From Ferrimonas senticii DSM 18821 (GTDB taxonomy: Bacteria; Pseudomonadota; Gammaproteobacteria; Enterobacterales; Shewanellaceae), in NCBI RefSeq assembly GCF_000422665.1, contig NZ_KE383898.1:124001-188000 (forward strand): a stretch of DNA of 64,000 nt, written 5' to 3'. Position numbers and translations under genes: made by a program. Within the stretch, counting starts at the first letter, position 1. Each line of letters opens with the position of its first letter. Below, piece after piece: positions 1 through 9,555 of this stretch. A model generated the notes under the pieces. That model did no database searches, was not told where the DNA came from, and saw only the letters and a list, made by a program, of their open reading frames with translations.

Positions 1-2286
1 GATTGGCGTGGCGGTCAGAGTGAGGATGTCGACTTCCGCCCGCAGTGCTTTGATCTGCTCTTTTTGACGCACGCCAAAGCGGTGCTCCTCATCGACGATA
101 AGCAGCCCGAGATCGGTGAATTTAATGTCACTTTGCAGCAGCTTATGGGTGCCGATGATGATGTCGATCTTGCCCTCGGCTAATTGCGCCATCGCTTTTT
201 TCTGCTCGCCAGCGGTCTTAAAGCGTGACATCACTTCAATCTGGACCGGCCAATCGGCAAAGCGATCGCGGAAGTTTTCGTAGTGCTGCTGCGCCAGCAG
301 GGTAGTGGGCACCAACACCGCCACCTGTTTACCACCGTGAACGGCAACAAAGGCGGCGCGCATTGCCACTTCGGTTTTGCCAAAGCCGACATCACCACAG
401 ACCAGCCGGTCCATCGCTTGCGGCAGCTTCATGTCGCGGACTACGGCGTCGATGGCGTTGGCCTGATCTTCGGTTTCTTCAAAGGGAAAGCCGCTGCTAA
501 AGCGCAGGTATTCACCTTGGTCGAGCTTAAAGGCAAAGCCTTTCTTAGCTTCACGCTGGGCGTAGATCTCCAGCAGTTCGGCGGCGACATCACGGACTTT
601 TTCGGCGGCTTTGCGACGGGCTTTTTCCCACGCTTCGCTGCCGAGTTTATTCAGCGGGGCGCTATCTTCGTCGGCGCCGGAGTAGCGACTGATCAGATGC
701 AGCGCACTGACCGGTACATACAGCTTGCTGCCGGTGGCGTATTCCAGCATCAAAAATTCGCTGGTCATGCCGCCGGCGTCGATAAGCTCTAAGCCGAGGT
801 AACGGCCGACGCCGTGTTTATGGTGTACCACCGGCTGGCCGATTTTCAGCTCGGCGAGGTTTTTCACTAAGGTATCGGAGCTGACTCCGCGGGACTTACG
901 CTGACTGCGTTGTCGCACGCGGTTGCCAAACAGCTGCGCTTCACACACCAGTGCCAGCTGCTCTTGTTCCAGCCACACCGAATGTTCCAGCGGCGATACA
1001 ATCACCCCAAGCGGATCGCTGCTGTTTAGAAAATCCTGCAGATGTTCGAATTGCGGCGGTTTCAGACCACTGCTGCGCAGCAGTTCATACAGTGCTTCAC
1101 GGCGACCTTCCGACTCTACCGAAAACAGCGTCCGCGGCCACTGGTTCTTTTGCTCTAGCAGCTGAGTAAGTGGTTGCTTCAGTTGGTGATTGGCTTCGAT
1201 GCCAGTAATCGCAGTGCAGGCGCCTTGGCGTTCTTTGGCAATTTCGCTGCCAAGCGATTGCAGTTGCACTCGTCCGTGCGGCTTCATTGCCGCGAACAAC
1301 TCTTCGCTGCGCAGGAACAGTTGCTCTGGTGGCAGCAGCGGCCGCAGCGGATCCACCCGCTGGTTGTCATAGCGGCTGCGGGCATCTTCTAGGTAGCGTT
1401 CGCAAGCCTGTTGAATGTCGCCGACGCTGAGTAGCTGTACTTGCTCCGGCAGAAATTCGAAGACGGTGGCGGTGTGGTCAAAAAACAGCGGCAGGTAGTT
1501 TTCGACGCCGGCCGGCATAATGCCTTTGCTGATCTGCTGATAGACCGATTCCGGTTCGTTGCTGATCCGGTCAAACTGGGCACGATAGTTGGCGCGGAAG
1601 CGATCGATGCCGGTTTGGTTGGTGGGAAACTCCCGTGCTGGCAGCAGCGATATGGCCTCGATCTGCCCCTCTGAACGTTGGCTGTCGATATCAAACGGCC
1701 GGATCGAATCGATCTCATCGTCGAACAGGTCAATTCGCAGTGGCTGCTCGGCTCCCATAGGGAAAATATCGATGATCGAGCCACGGACGGTAAATTCACC
1801 GTGCTCGTAGACTTGCTCAACAGTGTGGTAACCGGCGCGGGCCAACTGTGATCGCAGCGCATCCAAATTGATGGTTTGCCCTTGTTTAAAGGCCAGCACA
1901 TTGCCAGCGACAAAATCCGCCGGACACAGTCGGGTTAGCGCCGTTGATACCGGCAAGATCACCAAGCCTTCGCGCATCGAAGGCAACGCATTGAGCGCCT
2001 CTAACCGCTGCGAGATGATGTCCTGATGGGGCGAGAAACTGTCGTAGGGCAGGGTTTCTCGATCCGGAAACAGTTGCACGGGATAGGCGTCGTTGCTTAA
2101 ATAACGCAGCTCTTGTTCCAGCGCTAAGGCGGTCGGGGTATCACTGGTCAGCAGTAGGGTTAGCTGGCCATGTTGGCGGATCAATTGATCTGCGCTGAGA
2201 CTTAACGAGCAACCGGTCAGTCCGGTTAATTTCAGTTTGCTACCGGCGCCGGCTTTTGGCGGCTTAAGCGGGGAGAAGCGACTCAT
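1..2286 (-). CDS. mfd: Transcription-repair coupling factor Mfd (N-terminal 762 residues)
   Basis: Mfd is the ATP-driven translocase that displaces RNA polymerase stalled at DNA lesions and recruits UvrA. Reading the minus strand from the ATG at 2286 gives an uninterrupted frame to base 1. The visible part contains the UvrB-like N-terminal domains, then the CarD-like RNA-polymerase-interaction domain (about residues 480-570, starting around IGQPVVHHKHGVGRYLG). The translocase core follows, with Walker A GDVGFGKTE near residue 634 and the DEEH box near residue 732. The frame leaves the window just after the TATP motif, so roughly the last third (second RecA lobe, TRG, C-terminal domain) is missing only because of the window edge. 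It lies downstream of the PilZ-like gene on the same strand, 71 bases away. Confidence 0.97.
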   Translation of the reverse strand, partial: MSRFSPLKPPKAGAGSKLKLTGLTGCSLSLSADQLIRQHGQLTLLLTSDTPTALALEQELRYLSNDAYPVQLFPDRETLPYDSFSPHQDIISQRLEALNALPSMREGLVILPVSTALTRLCPADFVAGNVLAFKQGQTINLDALRSQLARAGYHTVEQVYEHGEFTVRGSIIDIFPMGAEQPLRIDLFDDEIDSIRPFDIDSQRSEGQIEAISLLPAREFPTNQTGIDRFRANYRAQFDRISNEPESVYQQISKGIMPAGVENYLPLFFDHTATVFEFLPEQVQLLSVGDIQQACERYLEDARSRYDNQRVDPLRPLLPPEQLFLRSEELFAAMKPHGRVQLQSLGSEIAKERQGACTAITGIEANHQLKQPLTQLLEQKNQWPRTLFSVESEGRREALYELLRSSGLKPPQFEHLQDFLNSSDPLGVIVSPLEHSVWLEQEQLALVCEAQLFGNRVRQRSQRKSRGVSSDTLVKNLAELKIGQPVVHHKHGVGRYLGLELIDAGGMTSEFLMLEYATGSKLYVPVSALHLISRYSGADEDSAPLNKLGSEAWEKARRKAAEKVRDVAAELLEIYAQREAKKGFAFKLDQGEYLRFSSGFPFEETEDQANAIDAVVRDMKLPQAMDRLVCGDVGFGKTEVAMRAAFVAVHGGKQVAVLVPTTLLAQQHYENFRDRFADWPVQIEVMSRFKTAGEQKKAMAQLAEGKIDIIIGTHKLLQSDIKFTDLGLLIVDEEHRFGVRQKEQIKALRAEVDILTLTATPI

Positions 2287-2301
2287 TACAATTCCAGTTT
2301 C

Positions 2302-2323
2302 AGCGCCGCACGATGGCGGCGCT
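2302..2323. other. GC-rich hairpin in the mfd 5' leader
   Basis: An 8-bp inverted repeat, AGCGCCGC / GCGGCGCT, with a six-base loop sits just upstream of the mfd start codon and downstream of the PilZ-like gene. There is no U-tract on the minus strand, so it is not a standard intrinsic terminator. It may be an mRNA structure in the mfd leader or a stabilising 3' end of the upstream transcript. Function is inferred only. Confidence 0.4.
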
Positions 2324-2357
2324 TGGTTGGTGAATGGATGGCGGGGCAGTTGACTAG

Positions 2358-2933
2358 TTATAGGGCATTGCTGCGCAGTTGTGCCCGTTGCCGCAGTTGT
2401 CGTTGCTGTACTTGCAGACTGGCGCGAACCAACTGCTCTTGGGCTTGTTCACTGATGCTGGTAAAACGGATAGTGGCGTTAAAACCGTGATCAGCGGCGT
2501 CGCAGCCAGTCACTTCACCGTGGGCGAAGATGGCGATGTTCTCCTCCCGCAGAAACAGCCGCAGACTTAAGGCGCTGCCTACCGCCAGTGGCGCTGCAAC
2601 GTTAACCTCGATGGCCGAGCCACCAAAGCGCCGGCCTTGGCCGACAATGGCGGCGTTCGGATCTTGTGCCAGATGGTGCTGCAGTACCAGATCGATTTTG
2701 TCCGCTTGCAGCTTTAGGTACTGCGCTAGCGCTTTACTGTGTTGTTCTAGACCTTGCAACAGTGGTAAACACTGCTGTTCTAACTCCGTAACCTGACTCA
2801 TTAAGCGAAATGCGGTCGGCATCGCTTGCGCTAATGCCTCGCTGTCTAGCCACAATTGGTCAGGGCTGATGGGATCGGCCAACAGCTCAAATGTGCCGGC
2901 GACACTAAAAAAAGAATCGTCACGATCTGACAC
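2358..2933 (-). CDS. PilZ-domain-like protein, 191 aa
   Basis: Likely a PilZ-fold protein, the family that often binds cyclic di-GMP in flagellar, pilus or polysaccharide control. The N-terminal half (about 1-90) is helical and Leu/Gln-rich. The C-terminal half (about 95-175) has the beta-rich PilZ pattern. The usual RxxxR ... (D/N)xSxxG ligand motif is degenerate here: GRRFGGSAIEVNV, with Ala-Pro-Leu following, so c-di-GMP binding is uncertain. The ATG start at 2933 is 72 bases from the divergent lolC start. A PilZ-domain gene beside mfd and lolC is, as I recall, also seen in Shewanella-type genomes; that recollection supports the call more than the motif does. Confidence 0.65.
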   Translation of the reverse strand: MSDRDDSFFSVAGTFELLADPISPDQLWLDSEALAQAMPTAFRLMSQVTELEQQCLPLLQGLEQHSKALAQYLKLQADKIDLVLQHHLAQDPNAAIVGQGRRFGGSAIEVNVAAPLAVGSALSLRLFLREENIAIFAHGEVTGCDAADHGFNATIRFTSISEQAQEQLVRASLQVQQRQLRQRAQLRSNAL

Positions 2934-3005
2934 GGTCAGTCCTTGTTAGCGATCGGGATTTGCCTTTATTATCAGCCAACTTATGCAATTCGCCAAGCTG
3001 ACCCT

Positions 3006-4196
3006 ATGATCTCTCCAGTGGCCGTTACCATCGGCCTGCGCTATTGGCGTGCTCGCAAAAATACCGGTTTTGTTTCTTTTATTACGCTGTTCTCGATGCT
3101 CGGTATCGGCATTGGGGTGGCGGCATTGATTATTGTCTCCTCAGTGATGAATGGTCTGGAAGATCGTCTAAAAGGGCAGATCTTAGGTTCGGTGCCACAG
3201 ATCACCATTAGTGCTCCGAAGGGTGAGGCGATCCCCGTGGTCGAGGATCCGGCGGTGATCGCCCAAGTACCGCTGCTCTCTTCCGAAGCGCTGCTATCCA
3301 GTGGCAAGCAGATGGCCGGCGGCCTGCTGCTGGGGATTGATCCGCTACTCGAACAAGCGGTGTCACCGATTGCCAAGGCGATGAGCTTTGGCGAGTTTAC
3401 CGCACTGCAAAGTGGCCAATATCGGGTGCTGCTCGGCAGTGGTTTAGCGCGTAAGCTCAATGTCTGGCCGGGGGATAAATTGCGATTGATGACCGCCAGC
3501 GGTGCGCGTTATACGCCGCTGGGACGAGTCCCGGGGCAACGCTTGGTGACGGTCGCAGGGGTGTTTGAGCTGGGCGCCGAGGTCGATCAAGCGATGCTGT
3601 TGATGCATATCGATGATGCGAAGCGACTGCTGCGCAGCGAACCACAACAGCGACTGTACCTGCAAGATGCCTTCACTGCACCACAGCTAAGCAGTGTCTT
3701 AACCCAGCAATATCCGCAACTGCAGATCAGTGATTGGCGTGCACGTTATGGCCAACTGTTTGCGGCGGTCAAAATGGAAAAGCGGATGATGTCGTTATTG
3801 CTGGGACTGATCATTGCGGTGGCGGCGTTTAACATCGTATCGGCGCTGGTGATGATGGTCACCGATAAAACCGCCGATATGGCGATTTTAAAAACCCAAG
3901 GGTTAAGCCGTGCGGCGATCATGCAGATCTTCTCGGTACAAGGGATGAGTAGCGCTGGCCTGGGTACCCTGATTGGGGCACTGGCCGGATTGGTTATCGC
4001 CGGCAATTTACAACCGATTTTATCACTGCTTGGGATCTGGCTATTGCCACCGGGCATGCCGTTACCGGTACTGGTTGATTACACGCAGCTTGCCATGGTG
4101 GTGTTTGGTGCGCTGCTGCTTAGTTTTACCGCCACCCTCTATCCCGCTTGGCGGGCGTCCCACGTCAACCCTGCGGAGGAACTGCGACATGAATAA
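3006..4196 (+). CDS. lolC: Lipoprotein-releasing ABC transporter permease LolC
   Basis: LolC and LolE are the inner-membrane subunits of LolCDE, which extracts outer-membrane lipoproteins from the inner membrane and hands them to LolA. The protein (396 aa) shows the family plan. A cytoplasmic N-terminus with the RYWRARK segment leads to TM1 (about 25-50), a large periplasmic domain (about 50-270) follows, and three C-terminal helices end in the LYPAWRAS signature before VNPAEEL. An in-frame TTG at 2943 would add 21 unlike residues, so the ATG at 3006, beginning [14 protein letters not shown], was chosen. The gene ends inside lolD (8-base overlap), indicating translational coupling. Divergent from the PilZ-like/mfd unit. 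Confidence 0.95.
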   Translation: MISPVAVTIGLRYWRARKNTGFVSFITLFSMLGIGIGVAALIIVSSVMNGLEDRLKGQILGSVPQITISAPKGEAIPVVEDPAVIAQVPLLSSEALLSSGKQMAGGLLLGIDPLLEQAVSPIAKAMSFGEFTALQSGQYRVLLGSGLARKLNVWPGDKLRLMTASGARYTPLGRVPGQRLVTVAGVFELGAEVDQAMLLMHIDDAKRLLRSEPQQRLYLQDAFTAPQLSSVLTQQYPQLQISDWRARYGQLFAAVKMEKRMMSLLLGLIIAVAAFNIVSALVMMVTDKTADMAILKTQGLSRAAIMQIFSVQGMSSAGLGTLIGALAGLVIAGNLQPILSLLGIWLLPPGMPLPVLVDYTQLAMVVFGALLLSFTATLYPAWRASHVNPAEELRHE

Positions 4197-4875
4197 GCCG
4201 ATCTTGGCCTGCTATGGCCTTGGAAAAATCTACCAAGAGGGTAAACAGCAAACTCGCGTTTTGAGCGATCTGTCATTGGAGGTCCATGCCGGCGAGTTGG
4301 TGGCGATTGTTGGTAGTAGCGGTTCCGGTAAAAGTACCTTGCTGCATCTGCTGGGGACCTTAGACAAACCGACCGAAGGGCATATCGAATTTGATGGCGA
4401 TAATTTAGCGACGCTGTCGGAATCGGCGCGCAACCAACTGCGAAATCAAAAACTGGGTTTTATCTATCAGTTTCACCATCTGTTGCCGGAATTTAGCGCG
4501 CTAGAAAACGTGGCGATGCCGCTGCGGATCGCCGGTGTTAACAATAAAGAAGCGCAGGCGCGGGCGCAGCAACTGCTTGATAGAGTCGGCCTTGCTCAGC
4601 GAACCAGCCATCGCCCAGCGGAGCTTTCTGGTGGCGAACGGCAACGGGTCGCGATTGCCCGGGCCTTGGCGAACAAGCCGAAGCTGGTGCTTGCGGATGA
4701 GCCGACCGGCAACTTGGATGAAACTACCGCCGAATCGGTTTATCAGTTGCTGCGCGAATTAGCCGCCGAGCAGGGCACCGCGTTTGTGGTGGTCACCCAC
4801 GATCGCGCCTTGGCTAATAAGCTCGATCGGCAACTGGAGATGCGCGCCGGTCATCTGGAGCACGCCCATGGCTAA
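4189..4875 (+). CDS. lolD: Lipoprotein-releasing ABC transporter ATPase LolD
   Basis: LolD is the cytoplasmic ATPase that powers LolCE. The 228-residue protein has Walker [11 protein letters not shown] (41-50), the Q-loop in the LolD-typical sequence QFHHLLPEF (Gln94), the ABC signature LSGGE (146-150), Walker B LVLADE followed by the D-loop, and the H-loop His204. All catalytic residues are present. The ATG at 4189 overlaps the end of lolC by 8 bases, and the gene overlaps lolE by 8 bases, so the three form one operon. In-frame codons reach upstream into lolC but belong to the lolC overlap. Confidence 0.97.
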   Translation: MNKPILACYGLGKIYQEGKQQTRVLSDLSLEVHAGELVAIVGSSGSGKSTLLHLLGTLDKPTEGHIEFDGDNLATLSESARNQLRNQKLGFIYQFHHLLPEFSALENVAMPLRIAGVNNKEAQARAQQLLDRVGLAQRTSHRPAELSGGERQRVAIARALANKPKLVLADEPTGNLDETTAESVYQLLRELAAEQGTAFVVVTHDRALANKLDRQLEMRAGHLEHAHG

Positions 4876-6091
4876 GCGATTAGCCCTGCAAATCGGTTGG
4901 CGTTTTTGGCGTGGTCGCAATAACAACGGCTTTGTGTCGTTTATTTCGCTCTCGTCGGTGGTGGGGATCGCCCTTGGGGTGGCGGTGCTGATTGTGGTGT
5001 TGTCGGCGATGAACGGTTTTGAACGCGAACTTAAAGATCGCTTGCTGGCGGTGGTGCCACACGGCGAGTTTATCGCTGGCGATGGCGCCTTACAGGACTG
5101 GCAAGGGTTGGCAGCCGCAGCGATGGCTGCGCCAGAAGTGGTGGCCGCAGCGCCAGTGGTGCCCATTCAAGGGTTGTTGCAACGCGGCAATGAGATGAAG
5201 CCGGTACAACTGCGCGGCATCGACATCGGCTTAGAGGATAAAGTCTCGGCAGTGCATCAATTCGTTGACTCGCAAGGCTGGAAAAGCTTGGCCAGCGGCG
5301 ACGCCAACGTGGTGCTGGGTGGTGGTTTGGCTAAGATGCTGAACGCTAAAGTTGGCGATCGGGTCAGTCTGTTGGTGCCCAGTAGTGATGGTCGCCAAGG
5401 GCCGAAGCGGCAAGTATTGACGGTGACCGGCCTATTTGAGCTTGGCGGCGAAATTGACCGCGCCTTGGCCTTTACCAGCCTAAACACTGCCATGAGCATC
5501 GCTGGTTTATCCAATCCCAACGGGGTGCGCATTAAGCTTGATAATTTATTCGAGGCTCCGGCGGTGGTGCGCAAAATCGGCTTTGCCCAAAACGAATATC
5601 TGATTTTGCAAGATTGGACTCGTACTCAAGGGCATCTGTACAGCGATATTCAGTTGGTGCGGATGTTGACCTATCTGGTGTTGGTGTTGGTGGTAGCGGT
5701 CGCCAGCTTTAACATCATCTGTTCATTGGTGATGGCGGTGCGAGACAAACAACATGAGATCGCCATTTTGCGCACCATGGGCATGAGCCGCAGCGGCATT
5801 CTTACCGGTTTTGTGGTGCAAGGGGCGTTGATTGGCGCGATAGGCTGTCTATTGGGGGCACTGCTGGGATCATTGCTCGCCTGGCGGTTGCCACAGTTAG
5901 TGGCATGGCTCGAGCAGCAGTTTGGCGTGACGGTACTCTCTGGCGATGTCTACTTTATCGATTTTCTGCCATCACAATTGCATGCAACCGATGTCGCGAT
6001 GGTGACCATCATCGCCTTTGTGGTGACGGTGATCGCCACCCTCTATCCCGCTTGGCAAGCCAGCCGGATGCAGCCGGCAAGTGTGTTGTAG
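4868..6091 (+). CDS. lolE: Lipoprotein-releasing ABC transporter permease LolE
   Basis: Second permease of LolCDE, 407 aa, paralogous to LolC. It has the cytoplasmic [17 protein letters not shown] entry, TM1 about 25-50, a periplasmic domain, three C-terminal helices and the closing [16 protein letters not shown], matching the LYPAWRAS motif in LolC. The start ATG at 4868 lies inside lolD with an 8-base overlap; an upstream in-frame start would add 28 residues of lolD shadow. In LolCDE, LolE is the subunit that binds lipoprotein while LolC contacts LolA. Which of these paralogues is C and which is E follows the usual C-D-E gene order, so the letter assignment is slightly less certain than the family. 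Confidence 0.93.
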   Translation: MAKRLALQIGWRFWRGRNNNGFVSFISLSSVVGIALGVAVLIVVLSAMNGFERELKDRLLAVVPHGEFIAGDGALQDWQGLAAAAMAAPEVVAAAPVVPIQGLLQRGNEMKPVQLRGIDIGLEDKVSAVHQFVDSQGWKSLASGDANVVLGGGLAKMLNAKVGDRVSLLVPSSDGRQGPKRQVLTVTGLFELGGEIDRALAFTSLNTAMSIAGLSNPNGVRIKLDNLFEAPAVVRKIGFAQNEYLILQDWTRTQGHLYSDIQLVRMLTYLVLVLVVAVASFNIICSLVMAVRDKQHEIAILRTMGMSRSGILTGFVVQGALIGAIGCLLGALLGSLLAWRLPQLVAWLEQQFGVTVLSGDVYFIDFLPSQLHATDVAMVTIIAFVVTVIATLYPAWQASRMQPASVL

Positions 6092-6117
6092 TCATATCGT
6101 CAAAGTCTTTTATTGTC

Positions 6118-6144
6118 GCCCCGCAAAGCTTGTGGGGCGTTTTT
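6118..6144 (+). terminator. Intrinsic terminator after lolCDE
   Basis: A nine-pair stem, GCCCCGCAA / TTGTGGGGC (one G-U pair), with an AGC loop is followed by GTTTTT, 27 bases after the lolE stop codon. Confidence 0.85.
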
Positions 6145-6186
6145 ATGTCAGTCTGTGTTTATCTCGGTTGATATTAAGGAATGACG

Positions 6187-6717
6187 ATGACCGCATCCGT
6201 CCGTTTGCGCCCGATGGAGCGTGATGATCTGCGCTTTGTTCATCAGCTCAACAACAACCGCCAAGTGATGGCTTACTGGTTTGAAGAGCCGTACGAGGCT
6301 TACGTTGAATTGCAGCAGTTGTATGACAAGCATATCCACGATCAATCAGAGCGGCGCTTCATCGCCGAGAACAACCTTGGTGAATCGATAGGCTTAGTGG
6401 AGCTGGTTGAGATCACCCATATCCACCGCCGCGCCGAGTTTCAGATCATTATCGATCCGGCTCATCAGGGCAAAGGTTACGCCCGTCCGGTGATGGCCAA
6501 AGCGGTCGACTACGCGTTTAAGATGTTAAATATCCATAAGCTTTATCTGCTGGTGGATGTCGATAACTACAAAGCGGTGCAACTGTACCGTGACTACGGT
6601 TTCATCGAAGAGGGGGTGCTAGTGCAGGAGTACTTCAGCAACGGCTCGTACCGCGACGCGATTCGCATGTATATGCTGCAAGCCGATTACCTGCGAGATA
6701 TCGCCGCCTCGGGTTAA
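6187..6717 (+). CDS. speG: Spermidine N1-acetyltransferase SpeG
   Basis: SpeG transfers acetyl from acetyl-CoA to spermidine or spermine, limiting polyamine toxicity. The protein is a GNAT-fold enzyme closely resembling E. coli Spe[44 protein letters not shown], the acetyl-CoA loop QGKGYA near residues 97-102, and [16 protein letters not shown]. Two in-frame ATGs exist at 6181 and 6187. The AAGGA ribosome-binding site ends at 6180, directly against the first but six bases before the second, so 6187 is preferred (176 aa). It stands alone between the lolE terminator and the small parvulin gene. Confidence 0.93.
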   Translation: MTASVRLRPMERDDLRFVHQLNNNRQVMAYWFEEPYEAYVELQQLYDKHIHDQSERRFIAENNLGESIGLVELVEITHIHRRAEFQIIIDPAHQGKGYARPVMAKAVDYAFKMLNIHKLYLLVDVDNYKAVQLYRDYGFIEEGVLVQEYFSNGSYRDAIRMYMLQADYLRDIAASG

Positions 6718-6763
6718 AACTGCTAGGATCGGCGCCCGAAAATTTACACTGTAGGACTGACAC

Positions 6764-7045
6764 ATGGCCCATACCGCCGCTGCGCTGCACATTTTGGTGA
6801 AGCACGAAGAGAAAGCCAACGATCTGCTTAAGCAATTGGAAAAAGGCGCCAACTTCCAAACCCTAGCGAAGAAGCATTCTACCTGCCCATCAGGCAAACA
6901 AGGCGGCAGCCTTGGTGAGTTTCGCAAAGGCGACATGGTCGCCCAGTTCGACAAAGCGGTATTTACCGGCCCAATCCTGAAGCCAATCGGCCCAGTAAAA
7001 ACCAAATTTGGCTACCACATCATCAAGGTGCTGTACCGTACTTGA
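6764..7045 (+). CDS. ppiC: Small parvulin-type peptidyl-prolyl isomerase PpiC
   Basis: A 93-residue single-domain parvulin that catalyses cis-trans isomerisation of peptidyl-proline bonds. The family pattern is clear: [14 protein letters not shown] at the start, then [37 protein letters not shown] and the closing [12 protein letters not shown]. There is no signal peptide or extra domain, as in E. coli PpiC, so it is probably cytoplasmic. It follows speG by 46 bases; the region between carries no obvious terminator. Confidence 0.95.
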   Translation: MAHTAAALHILVKHEEKANDLLKQLEKGANFQTLAKKHSTCPSGKQGGSLGEFRKGDMVAQFDKAVFTGPILKPIGPVKTKFGYHIIKVLYRT

Positions 7046-7196
7046 TTTGGTAATCCCGCATTAGCCCAAATAAGCTGGGCAAATCGATATCGTCACCAGA
7101 CGCCGATTTGTTCCAGCTTTGTGGCCAGATATACCAATTGCTATACCAAAAGCCGTTAGCTTGGGCTCTCGTGCGCTGATAATTAGGCACAAAAAA

Positions 7197-7220
7197 GCCC
7201 AGAAACCTAAGTTTCTGGGC
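7197..7220. terminator. Intrinsic terminator for tmRNA (can act both ways)
   Basis: The inverted repeat GCCCAGAAA / TTTCTGGGC with loop CCTAAG is flanked by an A-run at 7191-7196 and CTTTT after it. On the minus strand the stem is followed by TTTTTT, right after the 3' end of ssrA. On the plus strand it could also end read-through from ppiC. Confidence 0.85.
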
Positions 7221-7233
7221 TTTTCCAAACGTT

Positions 7234-7594
7234 TGGTGGAGCTGGCGGGAGTTGAACCCGCGTCCAAAACATCTACGCCGTCGGCACTACATGCTTAGTC
7301 ACTGTTTTATTTAACCGGTCAAGACCCCCAGCGACAGGGTTCCATCAGGTGAGTCCGATTAGCTTTAACGCTTCACCTACGGACAAAGGATCCACGCGAT
7401 CTTGCAGGGTTTGACTACCGTAAATCTTCAGCCAGCAAGCGGGGCTTCAGCGGTAGGCACTACACAGCTTATTAGGCTGCTAGTGCGTAGTTTTCGTCGT
7501 TTGCGACTATTTTTTTGCGGCTTTTTACGTGGCCAACCGCCCCACGGCATGCTCCTAGGGTTTCAAATATTCTGTCGAATCCTGAATCAGCCCC
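7234..7594 (-). ncRNA. ssrA: Transfer-messenger RNA (tmRNA, 10Sa RNA)
   Basis: tmRNA rescues ribosomes stalled on truncated mRNAs by acting first as alanyl-tRNA and then as mRNA for a degradation tag. The 5' end reads GGGGCTGATTCAGGATTCGA, the hallmark tmRNA start, and the 3' end is the tRNA-like TCAACTCCCGCCAGCTCCACC-A arm with CCA encoded. The tag reading frame (complement of 7469-7504) is GCA AAC GAC GAA AAC TAC GCA CTA GCA GCC followed by two TAA stops. It encodes ANDENYALAA, identical to the E. coli tag after the resume Ala. Length is 361 nt, normal for the family. smpB lies just upstream on the same strand. Confidence 0.98.
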
Positions 7595-7606
7595 AAGTAC
7601 AACTGC

Positions 7607-7636
7607 AGTTTACCACTGATGGCTTCTGCCAGCCAA
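7607..7636 (-). promoter_or_regulatory. Possible sigma-70 promoter of ssrA
   Basis: On the minus strand TTGGCT (7631-7636) and TAAACT (7607-7612) are separated by 18 bases and lie just upstream of the mature tmRNA 5' end. Transcription would begin a few bases before the mature end, consistent with 5' processing of pre-tmRNA. Inferred from sequence only. Confidence 0.4.
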
Positions 7637-7662
7637 TAGCAAACTGTACAGACAACCAGCAG

Positions 7663-8151
7663 TTAGCGTAGGCTGCCTTTCATTACTCGTGATTTTTCTC
7701 GTTCCCAATCGCGAGCTTTGGAATCTTCACGCTTATCGTGCAGCTGTTTACCCTGTGCCAGAGCCACTTCCAACTTAACGTTGGATTTGCTCCAGTACAT
7801 CGCGGTTGGTACTAGAGTGTGGCCACTGCGCTCGACTTGACCGATCAACCGATCCAGCTCGCGGCGATTCAGCAGCAACTTACGCGGGCGCATCGGTTCG
7901 GCGATGACGTGGGTAGAGGCAACTTTCAACGGCGTGATGTTGCACGCAACAAGCCAAGCTTCGTTGCGTTGGATAATAACGTAGCAATCGGTCAGGTTTA
8001 CTTTACCTTCCCGAATGGATTTGACTTCCCAGCCTTGTAAGACCAGACCAGCCTCAATCTTCTCCAAAAACTTGTATTCGTGCTTCGCTTTTTTGTTCAG
8101 CGCGATGGTTGAGGAGGTGGGCTTGGATTTCTTTGCGTTTTTCTTAGCCAT
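7663..8151 (-). CDS. smpB: SsrA-binding protein SmpB
   Basis: SmpB binds the tRNA-like part of tmRNA and delivers it to stalled ribosomes. The 162-aa protein has the basic Ala/Lys N-terminus, then [39 protein letters not shown] and the C-terminal basic tail ending [12 protein letters not shown], which enters the empty mRNA channel. The ATG at 8151 ([14 protein letters not shown]) was chosen over an upstream in-frame ATG at 8226 because the extra 25 residues are unlike the family and would overlap the ratA promoter region. It is transcribed in the same direction as ssrA, 68 bases upstream of it. Confidence 0.96.
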   Translation of the reverse strand: MAKKNAKKSKPTSSTIALNKKAKHEYKFLEKIEAGLVLQGWEVKSIREGKVNLTDCYVIIQRNEAWLVACNITPLKVASTHVIAEPMRPRKLLLNRRELDRLIGQVERSGHTLVPTAMYWSKSNVKLEVALAQGKQLHDKREDSKARDWEREKSRVMKGSLR

Positions 8152-8237
8152 AGGCGCCGCATTATACCTGTCTTTGGGCGTTTTGGTATCCGATTGCTTA
8201 TGGCAGAATGGCGCCATGTGATCCACGGAGTACCCTG

Positions 8238-8669
8238 ATGCCAGAGATTAATCGCAGCGCTTTAGTTCGGTTCAGTGCCGAGCAGATGTATGCGCTGGTG
8301 AATGACGTTGCTAACTACCCACAATTCCTTCCGGGCTGCAGCGGCAGTGAAGTATTGGAGCAATCCGATGAGGCGATGTTAGCCTCGGTTTCAGTAAAAA
8401 AGGCGGGGATAAGCCACAGTTTTACCACTCGCAACACCTTAGTTCCGAACCAATCGATCACCATGGCATTGCAGGATGGTCCGTTCAAGCGGCTCTCTGG
8501 CGGCTGGATCTTTACGCCACTGCGTGAAGATGCCTGTAAGGTCGAACTGTCATTGCAATTTGAATTTTCCAGTCCGCTGGTGGCATCGGCATTTGGCAAG
8601 GTGTTCAGCGACGTGGTGCAGAGTATGGTTCAGGCGTTTAGTGACCGTGCCAAGGAGATCTACAAATGA
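8238..8669 (+). CDS. ratA: RatA/YfjG, START-like (coenzyme Q-binding fold) protein
   Basis: A 143-residue member of the Coq10/START-like family. In E. coli RatA was described as a toxin blocking 70S association, and eukaryotic Coq10 homologues act in ubiquinone function; the role here is not decided by sequence. Diagnostic stretches are [23 protein letters not shown] near the N-terminus and [28 protein letters not shown] in the C-terminal half. The ATG at 8238 ([10 protein letters not shown]) is the standard family start. It overlaps rnfH through ATGA at 8666-8669, and is divergent from smpB, as in many gammaproteobacteria. Confidence 0.92.
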   Translation: MPEINRSALVRFSAEQMYALVNDVANYPQFLPGCSGSEVLEQSDEAMLASVSVKKAGISHSFTTRNTLVPNQSITMALQDGPFKRLSGGWIFTPLREDACKVELSLQFEFSSPLVASAFGKVFSDVVQSMVQAFSDRAKEIYK

Positions 8670-9016
8670 GCCAACAGATGCTGGTTGAAGTCGTTTACGC
8701 GCTGCCAAGCGAAGCTTTTGTGCGTAAGGTGACCTTGCCTGAGGGAGCTACCGCACAGCAGGCAATTGAGGCCAGTGGCGTATTGCAGCGCTATCCAGAG
8801 ATCGATCTGGCCAAGCAGAAGATCGGTATCTTCAGCAACCCAGTTAAGCCGATGCAAGTGCTTAACGAGGGTGACCGGGTCGAGATTTACCGGCCGCTGC
8901 TGGCGGATCCTCGCGAGGTGCGTAAACGCCGAGCGGAGAAAGCCAAAGCGGAAGGCCGTGCTGATGCTGTGACTGGCGGTCGGCCTAACCCCCAGCGGGC
9001 TGATAAAGCGGAATGA
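8666..9016 (+). CDS. rnfH: RnfH/RatB family ubiquitin-fold protein
   Basis: A 116-residue member of the UPF0125/RnfH family (beta-grasp fold, named RatB in E. coli) with no established biochemical activity. The family core is visible: [34 protein letters not shown], then [42 protein letters not shown]. The C-terminus is a short charged tail. The start codon overlaps the ratA stop by four bases, implying coupled translation. Confidence 0.93.
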   Translation: MSQQMLVEVVYALPSEAFVRKVTLPEGATAQQAIEASGVLQRYPEIDLAKQKIGIFSNPVKPMQVLNEGDRVEIYRPLLADPREVRKRRAEKAKAEGRADAVTGGRPNPQRADKAE

Positions 9017-9038
9017 TTACGGCGTTTTGCATACTGAA

Positions 9039-9060
9039 CGAGGAGGCCTAGGCCTCCTCG
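9039..9060. terminator. Perfect 22-bp palindrome between rnfH and bamE
   Basis: The sequence from 9039 to 9060 reads the same on both strands (arms CGAGGAGGCCT / AGGCCTCCTCG). It lies between the convergent 3' ends of ratA-rnfH and bamE. No T-run follows on either side, so if it terminates transcription it does so without a canonical U-tract; it may simply stabilise both 3' ends. Confidence 0.5.
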
Positions 9061-9088
9061 TAGTGATCTGGGTGATGGGTAACTGGGA

Positions 9089-9457
9089 TCAGTTGGCGCT
9101 TTGCAGCGGGGTGTTGAACTGATCGCTAAGCGGATAATCGCCGGTTACGCTAATCACTTGCTCGTTGGCGAATTTCACAATCAATTGCTTTTCGGTGATT
9201 TCGTCAGTGCGGCCGCTTTTGAATTGGTAGACGTAGTACCAAGTGTCGTCGGCAAAACTGTCGCGCAGTACCGGACGACCAAGCACGTATTCAACTTGCT
9301 CTTTGGTCATCGCAATCCGCAGTTTGTCCACCTGGTTTTGCTCAATAAAGTTGCCCTGCGGCACATCAATTTTGTAGACCAGCCACTCCAGTTGAGCACA
9401 GCCACTCAGACCCGCGGCAACGGTGGCGGCAATCATCAGGTTTCTGAACTGCTTCAT
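9089..9457 (-). CDS. bamE: Outer membrane assembly lipoprotein BamE
   Basis: BamE is a small lipoprotein of the BAM complex that stabilises BamA-BamD and folds outer-membrane barrels. The 122-aa precursor has an N-terminal signal peptide with the lipobox LSGC (Cys20). The family core follows: YKIDVPQGNFIEQNQVDKLRIAMTKEQVEYVLGRPVLRDSFADDTWYYVY. Ser/Ala at the +2/+3 positions suit outer-membrane sorting by the Lol system, whose genes lie 5 kb away. It is next to the ratA-rnfH pair, the usual gammaproteobacterial neighbourhood. Confidence 0.96.
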   Translation of the reverse strand: MKQFRNLMIAATVAAGLSGCAQLEWLVYKIDVPQGNFIEQNQVDKLRIAMTKEQVEYVLGRPVLRDSFADDTWYYVYQFKSGRTDEITEKQLIVKFANEQVISVTGDYPLSDQFNTPLQSAN

Positions 9458-9555
9458 CCTAATTCTCTAAATTCCGTAAATTTACTTCGCGGGCATCATA
9501 CCCAACCCCACTGTTAGTTGCCAAGGCGCAGCGGAAGTTCAATTTATGGCGGCCA

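Noticed and set aside
283-792. Open frame of 169 codons opposite mfd
   Set aside because: Lies within the unmistakable mfd coding sequence on the other strand.
7046-7196. Second MITE-like element near tmRNA (TATACCAATTG and TATACCAAAAG)
   Set aside because: Only the short ATACCAA string is shared with the element at 33296; no matching inverted end was found.
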